From: Blasia pusilla
Lineage: Eukaryota; Marchantiophyta; Marchantiopsida; Blasiales
Assembly: GCA_050084515.1 (NCBI GenBank)
Contig: CM114275.1
Coordinates: forward strand, 15,996,001 to 16,060,000
Direction: 5' to 3'
Length of the DNA: 64,000 nt
Part shown: in pieces, positions 1-12,536 of the stretch
How the letters are laid out: every line of letters starts with the position of its first letter
Numbering within the stretch: position 1 is the first letter of the stretch
Translations under genes and position numbers: made by a program
The notes under the pieces: model-generated
What the model was told of the DNA's origin: nothing
Database searches by the model: none
Seen by the model: only the letters and a program-made list of their open reading frames with translations

Positions 1-2386
1 AGAGGAGGGAGTTGGACAAGGAAAAGGGTATTTGCAATTCAACAATTAGAAAAGGAAAAGATAAGAAATATTTCTTAACGAAATATTGAAAAAATCAATA
101 TAGAAGCCTAATTTTTTTTGCATTACACATGCGTGCCAACTAAAGGTAAATTGATATAAACGCCAACAATTAGTTTTTTATACATAATTTGAGTGAGTTT
201 GAACCAATCCTTGAGTGGCTATGAAGTCATTTTAAAAATTGGATAGGAAAGACAATAAATCTATACATCTTTACTCCATAATACTACATTTTGGGTTTGA
301 AGGAACTCAAAATGGCTATGAAGTCCAAAAAATAAATGTGCATTCCGATCAACTTTGAACTACCCCTTAAGTGAATTTAGGTCGTCTTAAATACGCCAAA
401 CAAGTGAGTATAAATCACCATTCAGAACCGATTAAGCTCTTCAAAAAATCATCCCACCCTCTCCTCTCTCTATGAGAAGTGAAGTTTTTGCATAGCCCTA
501 CCCAAAAAGCACGAAGATTCACTAGAGCTATGCTGTGGTATGATTTCATTTGGTTATGTAATGGTAAGAATCTTGAAGGCACGAAAGCAATAGTGCCGGG
601 GCATAATTTATCAAAGGACATTTCTTGCTTTACTAGACTCTAGAAGATCCACTTTGGTTGTTTGTTGGAAGGGCAAACAAACACTCATGTATGGCACACA
701 ATGAGAGAATCTAGGAAAAGTAAGAATGGATGGAGCACAATTGTAGTAGCTAAATTGTAGGGAGGTGAAATCAATATATAAAATATCCCATCCACAAGTT
801 GAATCATATCTTGGCTTCACTCAAAGTCATGGCAAAAGGGAGAGGCACTTATTAACGAAAAAGAGAGCCTCCTAAATAAGAAAGATCCCTCTAGATTATT
901 AAAATTATAATGGAAAATATTTGATGTGATTAAAAGACAAAATATTCAACCCACCTTTGTTTCCTTCAGCCAAAATGTAATTCCATAACATAGAGCCAGA
1001 TTTGGTCCTTTGAAGGGGATTTTTGCAAGAGGATATTATATAAACATAAGTTCCTAAATTTTTTGGAAAAGCGGGTTTTTAGTTATGTGGAGATGGGATT
1101 AGGAAGGAGCCATTTTTGAGAGTGGAAGAATTTCCACTCCAATATTTGAATTAGATCAAGGGACTCCAATGTGGGGAAGAAAGGAAAGGAAATAATTTAG
1201 CTTGCTAAGAATATGTCCACTAAGAAAATGCAGCGCTAAGTAGTATTATCACAAATATTGAAATTTACCATTCTCTATTTTAGAGGAAATCTCTTGCTCT
1301 TTGCAAGAAGCTTTATACCCACACAATAATTTGTTGGAACGCTATTGTAATGGTTACCTAGAGCGATGGACAACGGGAAAAAAAAACTCGTCCCATTTTC
1401 CAAGTTCACATTACACCCAGTAGAGAGGAGTCCATGTCCCTCATAAAAATGTCTACTCCTCCAATCTATGATACATGTAATATTTAAATAAATTTTATTG
1501 GAATAAGGGAATTTCCAAAGGGGGACACGAAGTTCTCTCCATATGGAGGGGATATTGGACATATATTGGACATTTTGCTCATTAGACGCAATACCTTGCT
1601 CAAGTGTAGGATTAGTGTTTGGGGAGATTCAAGGTTATGAGTAATCTTAATTAGTTAAAATCATAAATTTACGCTTCATTCCTAAATGATCAAAATGAAA
1701 TTCGTGGAAATGAGGCATATTTCATAGAATAACTAGCTTAAATATCAGCAACGTACGAGTTCTTATGAGACAACTACATGACCTTTCGTAGGAATCGGAA
1801 AGGAGATAATAAAACCTACCATTATTTTCTACTTGTGGGGGAAGTGCAAAATATTTGTTAGCACTAATCGAGAATATGAATCGAATATATAATCATATAA
1901 AACCTAACTTTCTATGTAATATAACAATTTTTGCCTCAAATTTATGTAGGGGCTCCCTACTATGGAGATGCCATGCTCATAATTATGGAGTGAGAGATTA
2001 TTTATTGTGACACAAAGGAAGACACATTTGCAATTAGCGGATCACTCTTAGAATTGTCTAAGTACAAGGTTGCTTGTAGACAAAGTCTGTGTCCGCGGCC
2101 ATGTCCATATCCGTGGACTTATGTCCATCCCATGCAAGGACTTATCCATGCAGGTCCCACCTTCCTCTTATTTCTCATTCCCTCCACTTTCTTTTGTGTT
2201 CCATACTTTCCTGTTTCTTCCTCCCTCTCCACTTATTGCCCCACTCATCCTTGCCTTGCATTCCATCATAAACTATAAATACGGGCCCCACCTCTTGCAA
2301 TCCATGTGTGTCCACGTCCGTTTTATGGACGAACTTGTCCATTTTTGTGCAATCATGACAAAGTGCAAGAAAAAACATAATTTATC
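1..2386. other. AT-rich intergenic DNA, no supported gene
   Basis: No reading frame longer than about 130 codons, and none shows a recognisable motif or codon bias. The stretch may hold very old transposon remnants, but nothing can be assigned. It ends abruptly at the left terminus of an F1 retrotransposon. Confidence 0.6.
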
Positions 2387-2899
2387 TGTCACGTCTTTTA
2401 GGATAGATCAACGAGATCAAGTAGAGCGTCTTAGGAGATACTGGAGGACAACCTCAAGAGGTTGAGAATGACATGTTGAGGCCACGGGTAACCTCCAAGA
2501 GCAGATTTTCCCTTCGTTTCGGCTCATTTGGAGCCATATTGAGAAACCTACTATTTAAGGTAAGTTACCATTTTTGGTATAGTTTCCTTTCCACTTTGGG
2601 AAGTGCCCTTGACCCGCTATAGCAAGACAAGAGCCAAGGAGGTGACCTGCGAGCATAGGTTATCGAGGAGAGAGCTTGGGAGAGGGAAGGGGATATTCCT
2701 CCAGAGAGAGAGAGAGAGCTTGAGAGCTCATTCTTTTTTTTGTTGAGCCTCTTGGCATGAGGCGGTAGAGTTATGGTCCTCCTTGCCTTTTGTGTGAAAC
2801 CCTAACCTATCATTAGGAGAGTGGGTTTGGTTTGACATGAGAGAGAGTGTACACCATGGAGAGCTTGGTGTGAGATGTTGAGGGAGATTTCATTGATTT
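2387..2899 (+). repeat. F1 terminal segment alpha1 of copy 1
   Basis: About 513 bp closely similar to 26282-26797, 36178-36696 and, inverted, part of 14990-15613. It holds the conserved AGGTAAGT splice-donor-like site near 2559. It is followed directly by leader sequence, not by segment beta. The exact right edge is uncertain by about 10 bp. Confidence 0.85.
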
Positions 2900-5565
2900 A
2901 GAAAGAGAGAATGAGTGAGTGACAGAGTTTCAATGGAGAAGCTTGCTGGTCACTCGCTGATGTGCAGGTTGGGGACCGTGTTCCCCGTTCAATGGCTTAT
3001 GGGAGTGCTCACACGAGCAAGATCCGCTCGAGTTTTCTCTTTCTCATTGCTGATTTTTTGTACGGGAGAGTGGTACGCGGAAGTGTAGCCAAAATTTGGT
3101 TAGAAATTGAGTATGGGAGCGGGTTGCCCCGTGGCGGTGCTCTCAAGAGTACCTTGTAGCTTGTTGATTTTTGATTTTACAGGTTTGAAGTATTTTTCGA
3201 GAGATTTCAGTGCGGAAGCGCTGCCAAATTTTGCGTAGGAGAAGAGACGTTGGGTTGCACGACAGTCCTTGTCAATTTTTTGTGGAAGATCGAATGGAGA
3301 ATGGATTTGATGAGGGGGACATGGATGCGGAAGTGGGTGCTTCTTATGAACACCTCACCTACGTTGAGAGAATTTTTTTGGACTGCCAAGAACATTGAGC
3401 GCAACATGGCGAAGGAGAACGTAGCCACCACGGGTTCTAGGCGAGAGCAGTCATGATTGCGTGCACCACCAGTGTAGTAACGTGGATTCCGCCATAGGTC
3501 TGTGGCACCACAAGCTGAAGGAGGATACCAGGAGGCCGTGCCACAGAGACTTGCGCCTTCATATGCGGCTCAGCAATAACCGCCTGCGATTATTTGTTGG
3601 TCATGTGGTGGAGCCCATTACCAGCGCGATTGCACTCATGAGGGTCATGGACGCGTGCCTCAACATGGAGGAGGAGATGATGCTGGACCAAAAGATTATC
3701 GGTGTGATTATTGTCAGAGGTATGGTCATACATGTGCACGATGTTTCAGCTTGCACCTTAAGTTACGTCCACACCGAGGGCTAGAGCGGGCACTAGAGCA
3801 AGTTTCCGGTACGGATGGACCTAGAGGTCATGCACCAGGTGGTCCCGGTGGGGGACGAGGAGCTCGAGTTTTTGGAGGGGGTGGTGGAGATGCTAGTGGA
3901 GGAGATAGAGTTCCACCACCTAAACACAATGAGGGATACGTCGGGCGTGAGGTTGGGATGGCTGCTCAAATACAACAACTACAACATAAGATTTCCGCTA
4001 TGGCATTGAGGTTTCCCGATGCTGGAGCCGTGGCATCGATGGAGCAACTCGAGATATAGAGGATCTTGGCTGGGTGTGCGCGACTGTCCAATTAGAGGGA
4101 GCCGCTGTTATTACACGTGAAGCCGCTGTAGAGTTGGATCCACATAGGGGGGAAGCAAGGAAACAAACTATGTTTCCTGAGTCTTTCACGGTGTCCGAGG
4201 CGATGAGGACCCCATCCATGGGTCCTGATAAGAGTTCCCGGAGAGTTTATGGTGTTGATGTGGAGGCACGGAGGGCGATGGGAGAAGCGAGTGCGACGAC
4301 TCCTATTGCTGATGCTTGAGGGGAGCACGTGTCCAGTATGATGTTGGGGGTGGCCACGATGGTGTATTGTGCTCCACTATTTTCTGCTATCGATGTTATG
4401 ACATTAGGAGGTACATCCGCCGAGGTTTTCCGGCTGGTCACCACACTATGTGAGCATGGAGATGGTGTTCTTGCATCACCTTCACAGTGATTGCAGAGGA
4501 GATGGTGGACCTATCCTTGGAGCCGATGCTTGGGCCATGCACCTCAGATTCATGGCAGGTTGCGACTGTTAGGATGGCGGAGATGCCCGCTAGACCCGCG
4601 ATAGAGCGTGCCATGATTGCTCTAGGTGTTGTGTTGGTGGATAATTGGGGAGAAATCTTCCGGATGGTGAGTCCAAGGGGTAGATTGTTTTGTCCGCAAC
4701 GTGTCTTGTTAGATTCAAGAGCGCAACCCCTGATGTTGGGAAAGGTGGCATTCACGGGTTTGGGCCTGACGAGGGCCGATGTGGAGCATTGTCCAGTCAG
4801 GATACACGCATCCTTGGGTGGAGTAAGTACCACATAGTTTATCACCCAATAGGAGGTTTGTGGTGAGGATTTGCCCAGGAAATCCTACAGATGAGTCCGT
4901 GGAGCGCGCCAAGGCGATCGTGATCGATGGAGAGTCCTACAACATCTTGGTTGGTGGAGCAGTGTTTACCCGATGGGGTTCTCCCTGGATTACTGGGAGG
5001 ATTAAACGTCCTGTAGACTAGGATGGCAGTCTGGTGATGGGTGACTTAGCTCATTACCCATTCAATTTACAGGTGGAGTGATCAAGCGATGGCCATGAGA
5101 GATGGCGACTTTAGCAGCGCCATCACGTGGCCTTCTGATTTGATTGAGGGGCATGTCCATACACGGGACACGCCCGTGCATGACACTCCTAGGGAGAGGA
5201 GTGTTTTGGTAGTTGCATCATTCCGTGGAGGAGAGGCGCCGCTGTGGGGCTCGAGTGAGGAGCTTCGACGTTTAGCTGACAAGCACGTGTAGACGGCGTG
5301 GAGTGAGGCGTTTGCACCAAAGCGCGACGGATCAGAGGAACCCGGGTAGCCAGGATTTCTACTATGACCCCTTTGGACACCACCCCGATTGTGTGGTGAA
5401 TCCCAGTGGAGGGTATTCGCGTGTTGGATCTCTTTGGAGGAAATCAACATTGGCTTAGTTGTTGTTTTGCAGGCTGGAGTGAGCGTGCAGTTGTACGTTG
5501 AGATTGATGATGTTGCGAGGCGCGCTTCACTAGTGCGACTTCCAGGAGATACGGACCCCGACACG
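2387..5565 (+). mobile_element. F1 gypsy-like retrotransposon copy 1, left part (alpha1, leader, gag remnant, protease, start of methyltransferase)
   Basis: The copy begins with the sharp terminus TGTCACGTC shared with 26282 and 61676, each in different flanking DNA. Alpha1 (2387 to about 2899) and a leader follow. The leader jumps near 3298 straight into the C-terminal part of gag (ending ..MNTSPTLR..), so the gag N-terminus is deleted. Two CCHC knuckles follow: CWSCGGAH.. near 3600 and CDYCQRYGH..C near 3700. A Gly-rich linker comes next (about 3780-3930), then a protease with LDSRAQPLMLGK near 4700-4740, then methyltransferase motif I (VLDLFGG) near 5423. Homology to F1 stops near 5565, where F2 gag begins. 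Numerous stops and frameshifts make it non-coding today. It is probably the same original copy as 13267-14591, split by the F2 insertion and a later deletion. Confidence 0.85.
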
Positions 5566-6494
5566 GTTCAACCCTTTCATGGCATGAAAGGGGTTGTTCC
5601 AGCACTTGGAGGGTCCTCCGATGGATGACAACATGGAGTTTCGATCACTATATTCAGTAGAGATCGATGCTTGGAGGATGTATTGGGCTCCAGGGTATGT
5701 GTCCACTAGTGGTCGCGAGGCATATGGTGGGATTCTGAGAGGAGAGAGACCTAGACCATCATCCCAAAGACTAGATGGAGAGGAGGGCAGTGAGACAGGC
5801 CATGTGGCAGAGACCCAGCTTCAGCCCCATAGTGGAGTTCTTCCGACACTTGGGGAAGAGCTACCAGGGCGTACGCACCGACAAGCTAAAGAGTCTACAG
5901 GATTTTTAGCGATGATCGGGTGAGAGTCTGAGAGAGGCATTCACGCGCATGAGGAGGCTGATCATTGGTACATTTGGAGTGATTGAGGCGCAGTCAGTCC
6001 AACATTGGTACGGGGTTCTAGACCGAGAACTACGGAGGAGAGTCCGAGATGCGGTGCTAATTCACACACCGAAGCCCACATTGAAGGTGATCTTTGAGTT
6101 GTTTGAGCGTATTGAGCTCAACATGAGTGAGGAGCAGGTAGTGACCGGTGGATTTTCTTGAGAGTCGACATGTCCACGAGCGACGGTGACCCCACAGATG
6201 CCACAGCGAGCACCAGTACCACGGGAGCGGGCCGATGTGCCCAGAAAGCAAGGCGGGTACCGTGAGCCTATGAGGCAACGACCCGTACCTACATATGTTT
6301 CCAAGCAGGGACCATTGTGGTCTTGTTGGACGTGTGGAGGGGCCCATAGGCAAAGAGACTGCCCACAACATGGGAGAGGACCACCAACGCCTCCGATTGC
6401 TCATGAGCCACAGAGGATGGCCCCACCACAGCACCAGTGTGACTATTGCCACAGATATGGTCACACTAGAGATAGATGTTTTGACCTTTGCTGA
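5566..6494 (+). pseudogene. F2 gag remnant with two CCHC knuckles
   Basis: Encodes the retrotransposon capsid/nucleocapsid protein, which packages element RNA. The start is truncated: the sequence enters at the capsid segment (MFQHLEGPPMDD..), which matches the F1 gag at 28727. The frame changes between about 5900 and 5949. Two zinc knuckles lie near the end: CWTCGGAHRQRDC (about 6328-6366) and CDYCHRYGHTRDRC (about 6439-6480). Both have the CCHC spacing of Gag nucleocapsids. The TGA at 6492 ends this piece, but the same frame continues downstream into a low-complexity Pro/Gly linker and then the protease, which suggests a single Gag-Pol frame. Confidence 0.8.
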
Positions 6495-6647
6495 GGGGCA
6501 CGTCCAGAGGTAGGCCGAGGGCCTGGGGGCGGTCGTCCTGTAGGAGGTCCGGGAGTCCTTCCTGGACGTGGTGGTAGAGGACCACCACCAGCCAGAGGAG
6601 ATGGAGCAGGAGCACCGGAGCCAGCACTTCTCTCATGCATCGATCAG

Positions 6648-7799
6648 TTGGAGCAGAGGATTGCTGCCATGACGATGATGCAGCTTAGGGAAGGCACGGA
6701 GCTCCGAGCAACTAGTGTGACTCCAACTTCTACCTCTTACCTTAACCCGTGTGAGGATCTCGCCAGTATGGGATTTATGTGTAGTGCAGCCCAGGTTGAG
6801 GAAGCTGCAGTGGTGACTCAGGGTGCTGCGAAAGGCACCGAGCCATCGAGAGGTGGAGTTGAGATTGACCCACTAGAGGGGACCGATGGGCGGCAGGCCA
6901 GGGTTCCACAGTCATTCACATTGTCGGAGGCACTACACACACCATCGATGGTGCCTCGATGACCAACAGTGCCTACAACTCAAACACCTACGTCGACGTC
7001 ACGAGGAGTTGGAGTGACAACTCCTATGCTAGCTCGAGTGGAGTCAGTGTCGACCATAGTGTTGGAGGTGGCCATCACAGTGAGTCAGACTCCACTATTT
7101 TCCGCCATAGAGTTGGCGACGTTGGGAGTTGGACTAGCTGAGGTGTTCCGGTTGGCTGCCACCTTGTGTGAGCGTGGAGAGATGATTGCTTCTTGTTCAG
7201 AGCTAGTCGAGGAGGTGGTGGACTTGCCCTCAGAGCCGATGCTCGGGACGTTCCCCATAGAGTCATGGCATGCGGCGGCGGCGAAGTTGGTAGATATGCC
7301 AGCTCGACCGACCATAGAGCGAGTAGTGGTGACACCTGGAGTAGTGTTACTAGATAACCGAGCTGGAGTAATTCGCTTGGTTAGTCCAACGGGGACAGTA
7401 TACCATCCGCAACGCGTCCTACTTGATTTGGGAGCGCAACCCTTGATGTTAGGGAAGGCGGCGTGTTTAGCGTTGGGGTTGCGGAAGGCCGACATTGAGC
7501 CTTGTCCCTTCCAGATACAGACCTCGATTGGGGGCGTGTCACCCACTCAGTATATGACTCGACCAGAGATTGTTGTTAGAGTCCAGCTAGAGCATGCGAC
7601 GGATAGTGCTATGGTGCGCACACGTGCGATTACGACACCTGCTGAGTCGTACGATGTGTTGGTGGGGAGTACAGTGTTATATCCCCTAGGATTCATCCTA
7701 CACTTCTGGGAGGAGACCATTGCTTATCGGCCAGGATGGCGGTTAGGTGACGGCCGGATGAGTCAATTACCTGTGAAGTTTGCGGGACGAGGTGGTTGA
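6648..7799 (+). pseudogene. F2 linker and retropepsin-like aspartic protease
   Basis: Same frame as the preceding knuckles, interrupted by a TGA at 6960-6962. The pepsin-like core is in residues translated from about 7300-7700: a hydrophobic strand, then LDLGAQPLMLGK near 7420. The F1 copy 2 counterpart reads LDSGAQ, the classical D-S/T-G active site, so Ser has become Leu here (TCG to TTG, a CpG-type transition). The later flap and second-strand region ends YDVLVGSTVLYPLGF. The frame ends with a stop at 7797. Family role: cleaves the Gag-Pol polyprotein. Confidence 0.78.
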
Positions 7800-8124
7800 T
7801 CACGAGGCGAGTCTGTGACCACGTTGGCAGCTTTCACAGGTAGTGGTAGCAGGCCAGGAGAGTTGTTGGAGGGGAACGCACATGCGGAGGATATCCCAAT
7901 AGCGGATAGTCCCACGGAGAGACAGGCCATGGCGGGTGTCTCTTCCCATGTTGGCGAGGCCTCTTCAACATTGTGGGGTACGACTCGAGAGCTACATAGG
8001 AGTGCCGACGACCTCGTGAGGCAGGCGTGGAGTCATGTTTTTATCCCAGAGCAGCGAGAGTCACGTGGAGACTGGGCTCTTGGAGTGGAGACGTTGACCC
8101 CACTCGATACCACACCCGTTGTGT

Positions 8125-9120
8125 GGTAGTGCCCAGAAGAGGGTGTTAGGGTGTTAGATCTCTTCGGAGGGATTAGCACCGAATTGGCTGCACTATTGCA
8201 CGCGGGCATACGGGTGCATTAGTACCTTTATGTGGTGAGACCGCACGGGGAGTATCATTACGTCACGTGACGAGATTGGTCCAGAGGTATCGTGAGTTGT
8301 TTCCGGTATCTGGAGTACGGGGATATCAGCATACGCTACCCGCCGACATCTCTTTGGTGGGGGCGCAGGATCTGGATAGAGTTGGCGCCATTCATTTGGT
8401 GATTGCTCGATGCCCATGTCAGGGTCATTCATCAACTGGCCGAGGATTTGGATTGCAGGATCCGAGGTCAGGGATGTTTTGGGAGATGCTGCAAGTAGTA
8501 CGACACTTGCAGGAGAGTCAGATATGTTCTCCAGCGTACATTTTGGAGAACGTATCGTTGTTGGGAGACACTTGTGCACGTCTGATGACGAGTGTACATC
8601 AGGTGAAGTCCTGGTTGGGACCTGATGTGTTGTTAGATGCAGCGAGAGTTGGGTCACGTGTCCATCGTCCACGACTGTGGTGGACGAACCTGATACCATC
8701 AGAGGTACTGAGTCGAGCATACGGTGGAGTCCAGAGAGCACCACATCTAAAAGTGGATGCTATTTTGGGCTCAGGGCGTCGATCTCAGGTGATGACACGG
8801 GATGATAGACCACCGTTGGCCATTGCCAATAGGGTGGGGGAGTTGAGGGCAGCCTTACGTACGTTAGTGAGATTCCCAACATCCCATGCCTTTCGTCAGG
8901 GAGGGCGAGGCATGATTGGGACGAGGTGACCGGAGCATTGGAGGAGCCTACAATAGATGAGCGCGAGCACGCCATGAGGTTCACTACCGGTACTACGGCG
9001 GTGCCAGGGATGACTTAGGCATCCCGGAGATAGGTGTTGGGGCAGGCGATGGACCTCAACTATCTTACATGGATAGTCAGCCTAGGTATGGCTGAGCAGA
9101 GATGGATGCGAGTGTCATCC
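8125..9120 (+). pseudogene. F2 retrotransposon-encoded cytosine-5 DNA methyltransferase (DNMT3-like motif order)
   Basis: Sits between protease and reverse transcriptase in the same polyprotein. Visible C5-methyltransferase motifs in canonical order: motif I VLDLFGGIS (about 8152-8180), motif IV with the catalytic PC dipeptide at 8414-8419 (CPCQGHS), motif VI ENV at 8546-8554, motif VIII HRPRLWWTNL (about 8665-8695), a RERAM-like stretch near 8955, and the C-terminal SAM-pocket motif LGQAMDLN near 9040. The order I-IV-VI-VIII-X excludes the permuted plant DRM arrangement. The GSRVHRPRLWW segment resembles the corresponding segment of DNMT3. A stop (8219-8221), a frameshift near 8235 and another near 8930 disable it. 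Known precedent: C5-methyltransferases captured by retrotransposons in charophyte and dinoflagellate genomes. Confidence 0.85.
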
Positions 9121-9384
9121 ATGCCGTCACGTCCACGAGTTGGACCATTGCCTATAGGGTCTGTACAGGCATTGGCTGGGGGCGAGACCAAGAGAGATAG
9201 GCATCCTCGGACTTCCTGGGACGTCGTTCGAGCAGAGAGTGCGAAGGCGGCTAGAGTAGCACATGTTCATTTTTTGTATGTGGAGCATGGTGTAGGAGGT
9301 CAGAGTGGAGTGGCTGTTGCGGAGGTGGCTAGGGTTGCTACATAGCAACCAAAGCTGGAGGTTGCGTCCTCTCCAAGTGAGGTC

Positions 9385-10250
9385 ACGATGGAGACTTGGG
9401 AGCCTGTGATAGGTCTCAAGTTGATAGGAGGACAGCGACGGCGAGTTCATAGGTTTTTGAGAGGGCATGTCAGTTGTTTTGCCTTTAGTATGAGAGACTT
9501 GGGTTCGCTGAAGGGTCCCGGGATATGGATTGAGTTGGCTAGAGATACGCTGATCTTTCATCGACCCTACAGGTATTATGATATGGAGCGAGCCTTGATT
9601 CAGAGCAGGAGTTAGGACTTGTTGGAGGCAGGACTTGTGGAGTTATCACATGGGGAGTATGCATCTGCCACAGTCATGCCGGCAAAGAAGGATATGTATG
9701 GCAATTGGACGGATAGGCGGATGTGTGGAGATTACCGTCCTATCAACCGATGCACGAGGTCGAGGTCGATCGTACGCCATGCCTACTCCTGAGGAGATCT
9801 TTGATGCGGTAGGGCATGCAAAGATCTTCAGTACTTTAGATCTCTGTGTTTGCTATCATCAGCTTCCTATCGGGTTGGAGGACAGGGAGAAGACAACATT
9901 CTGGGAGATAGATCGGTTCGTGAGAGATTGCTTGTATCAGTGGCGGTTCTTACCAATTGGGTTGAAGAACGTGCTTTAAGAGAGTGATGGATAGGATTAA
10001 GGCTGGCTTGGATTTTGTAGGATGTTACATAGATGATATTCTTATCTTCAGTTCCATGGTTGAGGAGCATGAGCAACACTTGGAGGAGGTGTTTCGGCGA
10101 TTGCAGTTACATGGACTGAAGTAACATCCAGGCAAGTGCAGATTCTTTCAGGAGCAGATTGAGTACTTGGGACACACCATATACCCGAGTGGGTTAGGCG
10201 TTTAGCAGACGAAGGTAGAGGCTATTGCGCAGATTCCACGCCCTACAAAT
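9385..10250 (+). pseudogene. F2 reverse transcriptase
   Basis: Ty3/gypsy-type RT. Order: a pre-RT segment (METWEP.., RRVHRFLRGH), the MPAKK and MCGDYRPIN motifs (fingers), the TLDL core with the first aspartate near 9835, LYQWRFLPIGL, then the catalytic YIDD at 10026-10037. A TAG at 9613-9615, a frameshift near 9770 and a broken NAP(A)EFQR motif near 9970 make it inactive. It synthesises element cDNA in an active copy. No stop or spacer separates the methyltransferase frame from the RT frame other than mutational ones, so both were made as one polyprotein. Confidence 0.85.
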
Positions 10251-10943
10251 GTGAGTCCAGTCCGAACATTTCTTGGATTGGCAAACTTCTATCGACGGTA
10301 TGTCAAGGGTTTTAGTGCGATCGCAAAGTCTTTGACCTTGTTGACGAGACTTGATCATGTTTGGTTGTGGGGAGATGATCAAGAGCGAGCATTTCAGGAG
10401 CTCAAGGAGAGGTTGACGTCCTCACCCATTTTACAAAAACCGGTTAGGGGTCGCCCATTCCAATAACATACGGATTGGAGCATGTTGGGTCTAGGAGCAG
10501 TGCTTACTCAGAGGGATGACGAGGAGAGGGAGTTTGTTGTGGCTTACACAAGCCGATCGAACAACATTGCAGAGGCGAAGTACAGCTCCTACGAGGGAGA
10601 ATGCTTGGCTGCAGTGTGGGCCGTGGCACATTTCATGTGCTATTTATTCAGCAACCCTTTCACACTTATCATTGATCATCAGCCGTTGAGGTGGTTGATG
10701 GAGTCCGACAAGCTTACGGGAAAGCTTGCCAGGTGGGCTTTATTACTACAAGAGTATGAGTTTGAGGTAGTTCATAGGCCAGATCGGCTGAACCAGGATG
10801 CGGATGGGTTGAGTCGTAACCCATGTCCGAGTCAGAGAGACAACACAGGAGCTCGATGGCACGGAGAGAGTGATGAGGAGATGGTGCCCGGTTGGCATGC
10901 ATCTGCCTATCTTTGTTGGTTGACTATGGCAGGTCAGCCATAG
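10251..10943 (+). pseudogene. F2 RNase H domain
   Basis: Ty3-type RNase H following the RT connection. Visible: RTFLGLANFYRRYVKGF (end of RT thumb/connection), the GLGAVLTQ strand with the DDE.REFVVAYTSR region, the YSSYEGECLAAVWAV helix with the catalytic Glu, and the DHQPLRWLM motif with the following Asp in DADGLSRNP. A TAA at 10464-10466 separates the connection from the catalytic core. Role: removes RNA from RNA-DNA hybrids during reverse transcription. Confidence 0.85.
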
Positions 10944-12300
10944 GTGATGACTCCAATGATGGGGTTGGATGAGGAGTCTTTGGATCTGGAGGTTAGTGAG
11001 GAGGCGACAGGTGGTCGTGATATCCATGATGACGTGGAGGTTGTGGAGTTCTTGCGCACTGGCGTCATTGCAAGTACAGTGAGTGCTAGGGAGCGGGATC
11101 GAATCCTACTGAGAGCCAAGAGGTTCAGGTGGGAGGGGACTCATATTTTGCGGGTATGGGGAGATGGTAGGATACGAGTAGTACCTCATCCTTCCCAGAG
11201 AGCACGTGTAGTGCGACATGCCCATGAGGAGTTGGACATTTCGGAGTAAAGCGTACTTATAGCTTACTCCAGGTTCAATACTGGTGGCGCGGCATGCATA
11301 CTGGGGTACAGCAGTTTGTGACCAGATGTATGGTATGTGGCAGAGTGCGAGCATCCTTCAATGCTCCCACTCCGTAGTTACATCCTTTGCCGATTATGGG
11401 TTTAGGTTATCGGTGGAGTTTAGACTTTGCGGGACCTTTGCCATTGACGGGACGTCATCATAGGTACGTGTTGGTCATGGTGGAGCATTTTTCCAAGTGA
11501 ATAGAGTTGGTGGCACTACCAGAAAAGGCGAGCAAGGGAACAGCTTATGCGTTTCTAGATCGTGTGCTTAGTCACTTTGGTGCACCGGCGGAGGTGTTGA
11601 TTGACCAGGGTACCGAGTTCAGGGGAGAGTTTCAGGCCTTGTGTGATCAGGCGCTAATAGATCACCGCACCACGTCCAGAGATCATCCTGAGGCGGATGG
11701 GTTGGCGGAGAGAGTGGTACAGACGGTGAAGAGAGGCTTGCGCAAGTATGGCTTGCAACGGGGACAGTTGAGGGAGTGGGACCTACAGTTGCCATGGTTG
11801 GCTATGGGTTATCGCTTTAGTCGGCAGGCATCCTTGGCGTCATTTTCACCGTACTTTTTGCTCTTTGGGAGAGAGCCAGATTTACCTGCACGATTTGACG
11901 TGACATGGCGGAGGTGTTAGATCTTGATGATCCAGATGTGTGGGTACAAGCATGTTCTCAGAGGGCAAAAGTTTTTCATAGAGTTATGCCTATGGCCTTT
12001 GAGAACTTAGCTATTTCCCAACATAGAGATACATTGAGGTACGCGACCATTCGTGGAGGAGGTTATCATCCAGGGATTAGGAGGTTTCATCCTGGAGATT
12101 ACGTGTATTTACAGCAGGCGGCACCCACAACGCTAGATGTCACTGCAGTGCGCACGATCCTACGTGTGCGCGAGGTATTATCGACCGGAGTCCTCATGTT
12201 GGAGGGATGGAATGGTATGGTTTGGAAGGATCATGTGCGCAATTGTGCGCCATGTCATCTTCCGAACATAGATGGGATGGTGGATCTGAGCTTGGCAGTG
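10944..12300 (+). pseudogene. F2 DDE integrase
   Basis: The N-terminal HHCC zinc-binding region (RHAHEEL.. then the C-x2-C around 11325-11345) is followed by the catalytic core: the first Asp in WSLDFAGPLPL (about 11420), the second in IDQGTEF (about 11600), and the Glu in GLAERVVQTVKRGL (about 11700). A C-terminal SH3-like segment (DYVYLQQAAPTT.., KDHVRNCAPCHLP, about 12100-12270) leads straight into the PHD finger. Frameshifts near 11245 and 11900 and a TGA inside the core disrupt it. The presence of a DDE core, not a tyrosine recombinase, matters for interpreting the split terminal repeats. Confidence 0.85.
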
Positions 12301-12318
12301 GTACTTGCAGGCTTGAGG

Positions 12319-12459
12319 TGTATGTTGTGCGGATCTGCGAGGGGTGCAGCCACCATGTTGGTATGTGATGGTTGTTCTCGAGGGTAGCATATGTCATGTC
12401 TGACCCCCCCTCTTGATGTGGTTCCCACAGGACGATGGATGTGTCCGAAATGTGTATAG
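12319..12459 (+). pseudogene. PHD finger at the C-terminus of F2 integrase
   Basis: The frame after the integrase SH3-like segment encodes a Cys4-His-Cys3 zinc finger: CMLC, then VCDGC, then HMSC, then MCPKC just before the terminal TAG (12457-12459). Spacing and the CDGCSRGWH-type core are those of PHD fingers. The conserved Trp before the His is a TAG stop here, while the F1 copy 2 keeps it. PHD fingers commonly read histone H3 tails. In this position the domain would be the equivalent of the chromodomain on chromovirus integrases and could direct integration-site choice (inference). Confidence 0.85.
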
Positions 12460-12519
12460 GGTAGTAGGTCATGTCAGAGAGATGTGATATTTTCTATCTG
12501 GAGTTGGGGGGATCCAACT

Positions 12520-12536
12520 GCGAGCTAGGGGGACGG
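12520..12536 (+). promoter_or_regulatory. Polypurine-like tract before beta1 (F2)
   Basis: The run agctagggggacgg lies directly before the first base of beta1. The F1 copy 2 has the same feature (agctagggggg, 36036-36045) at the same place. In LTR elements the polypurine tract primes plus-strand DNA exactly at the 5' edge of the downstream LTR, so this marks beta1 as the start of the replicated terminal repeat. Confidence 0.6.

Noticed and set aside
1275-1562. A possible LINE-like fragment
   Set aside because: A few LINE-style words could be imagined nearby, but no RT or nuclease motif can be shown.
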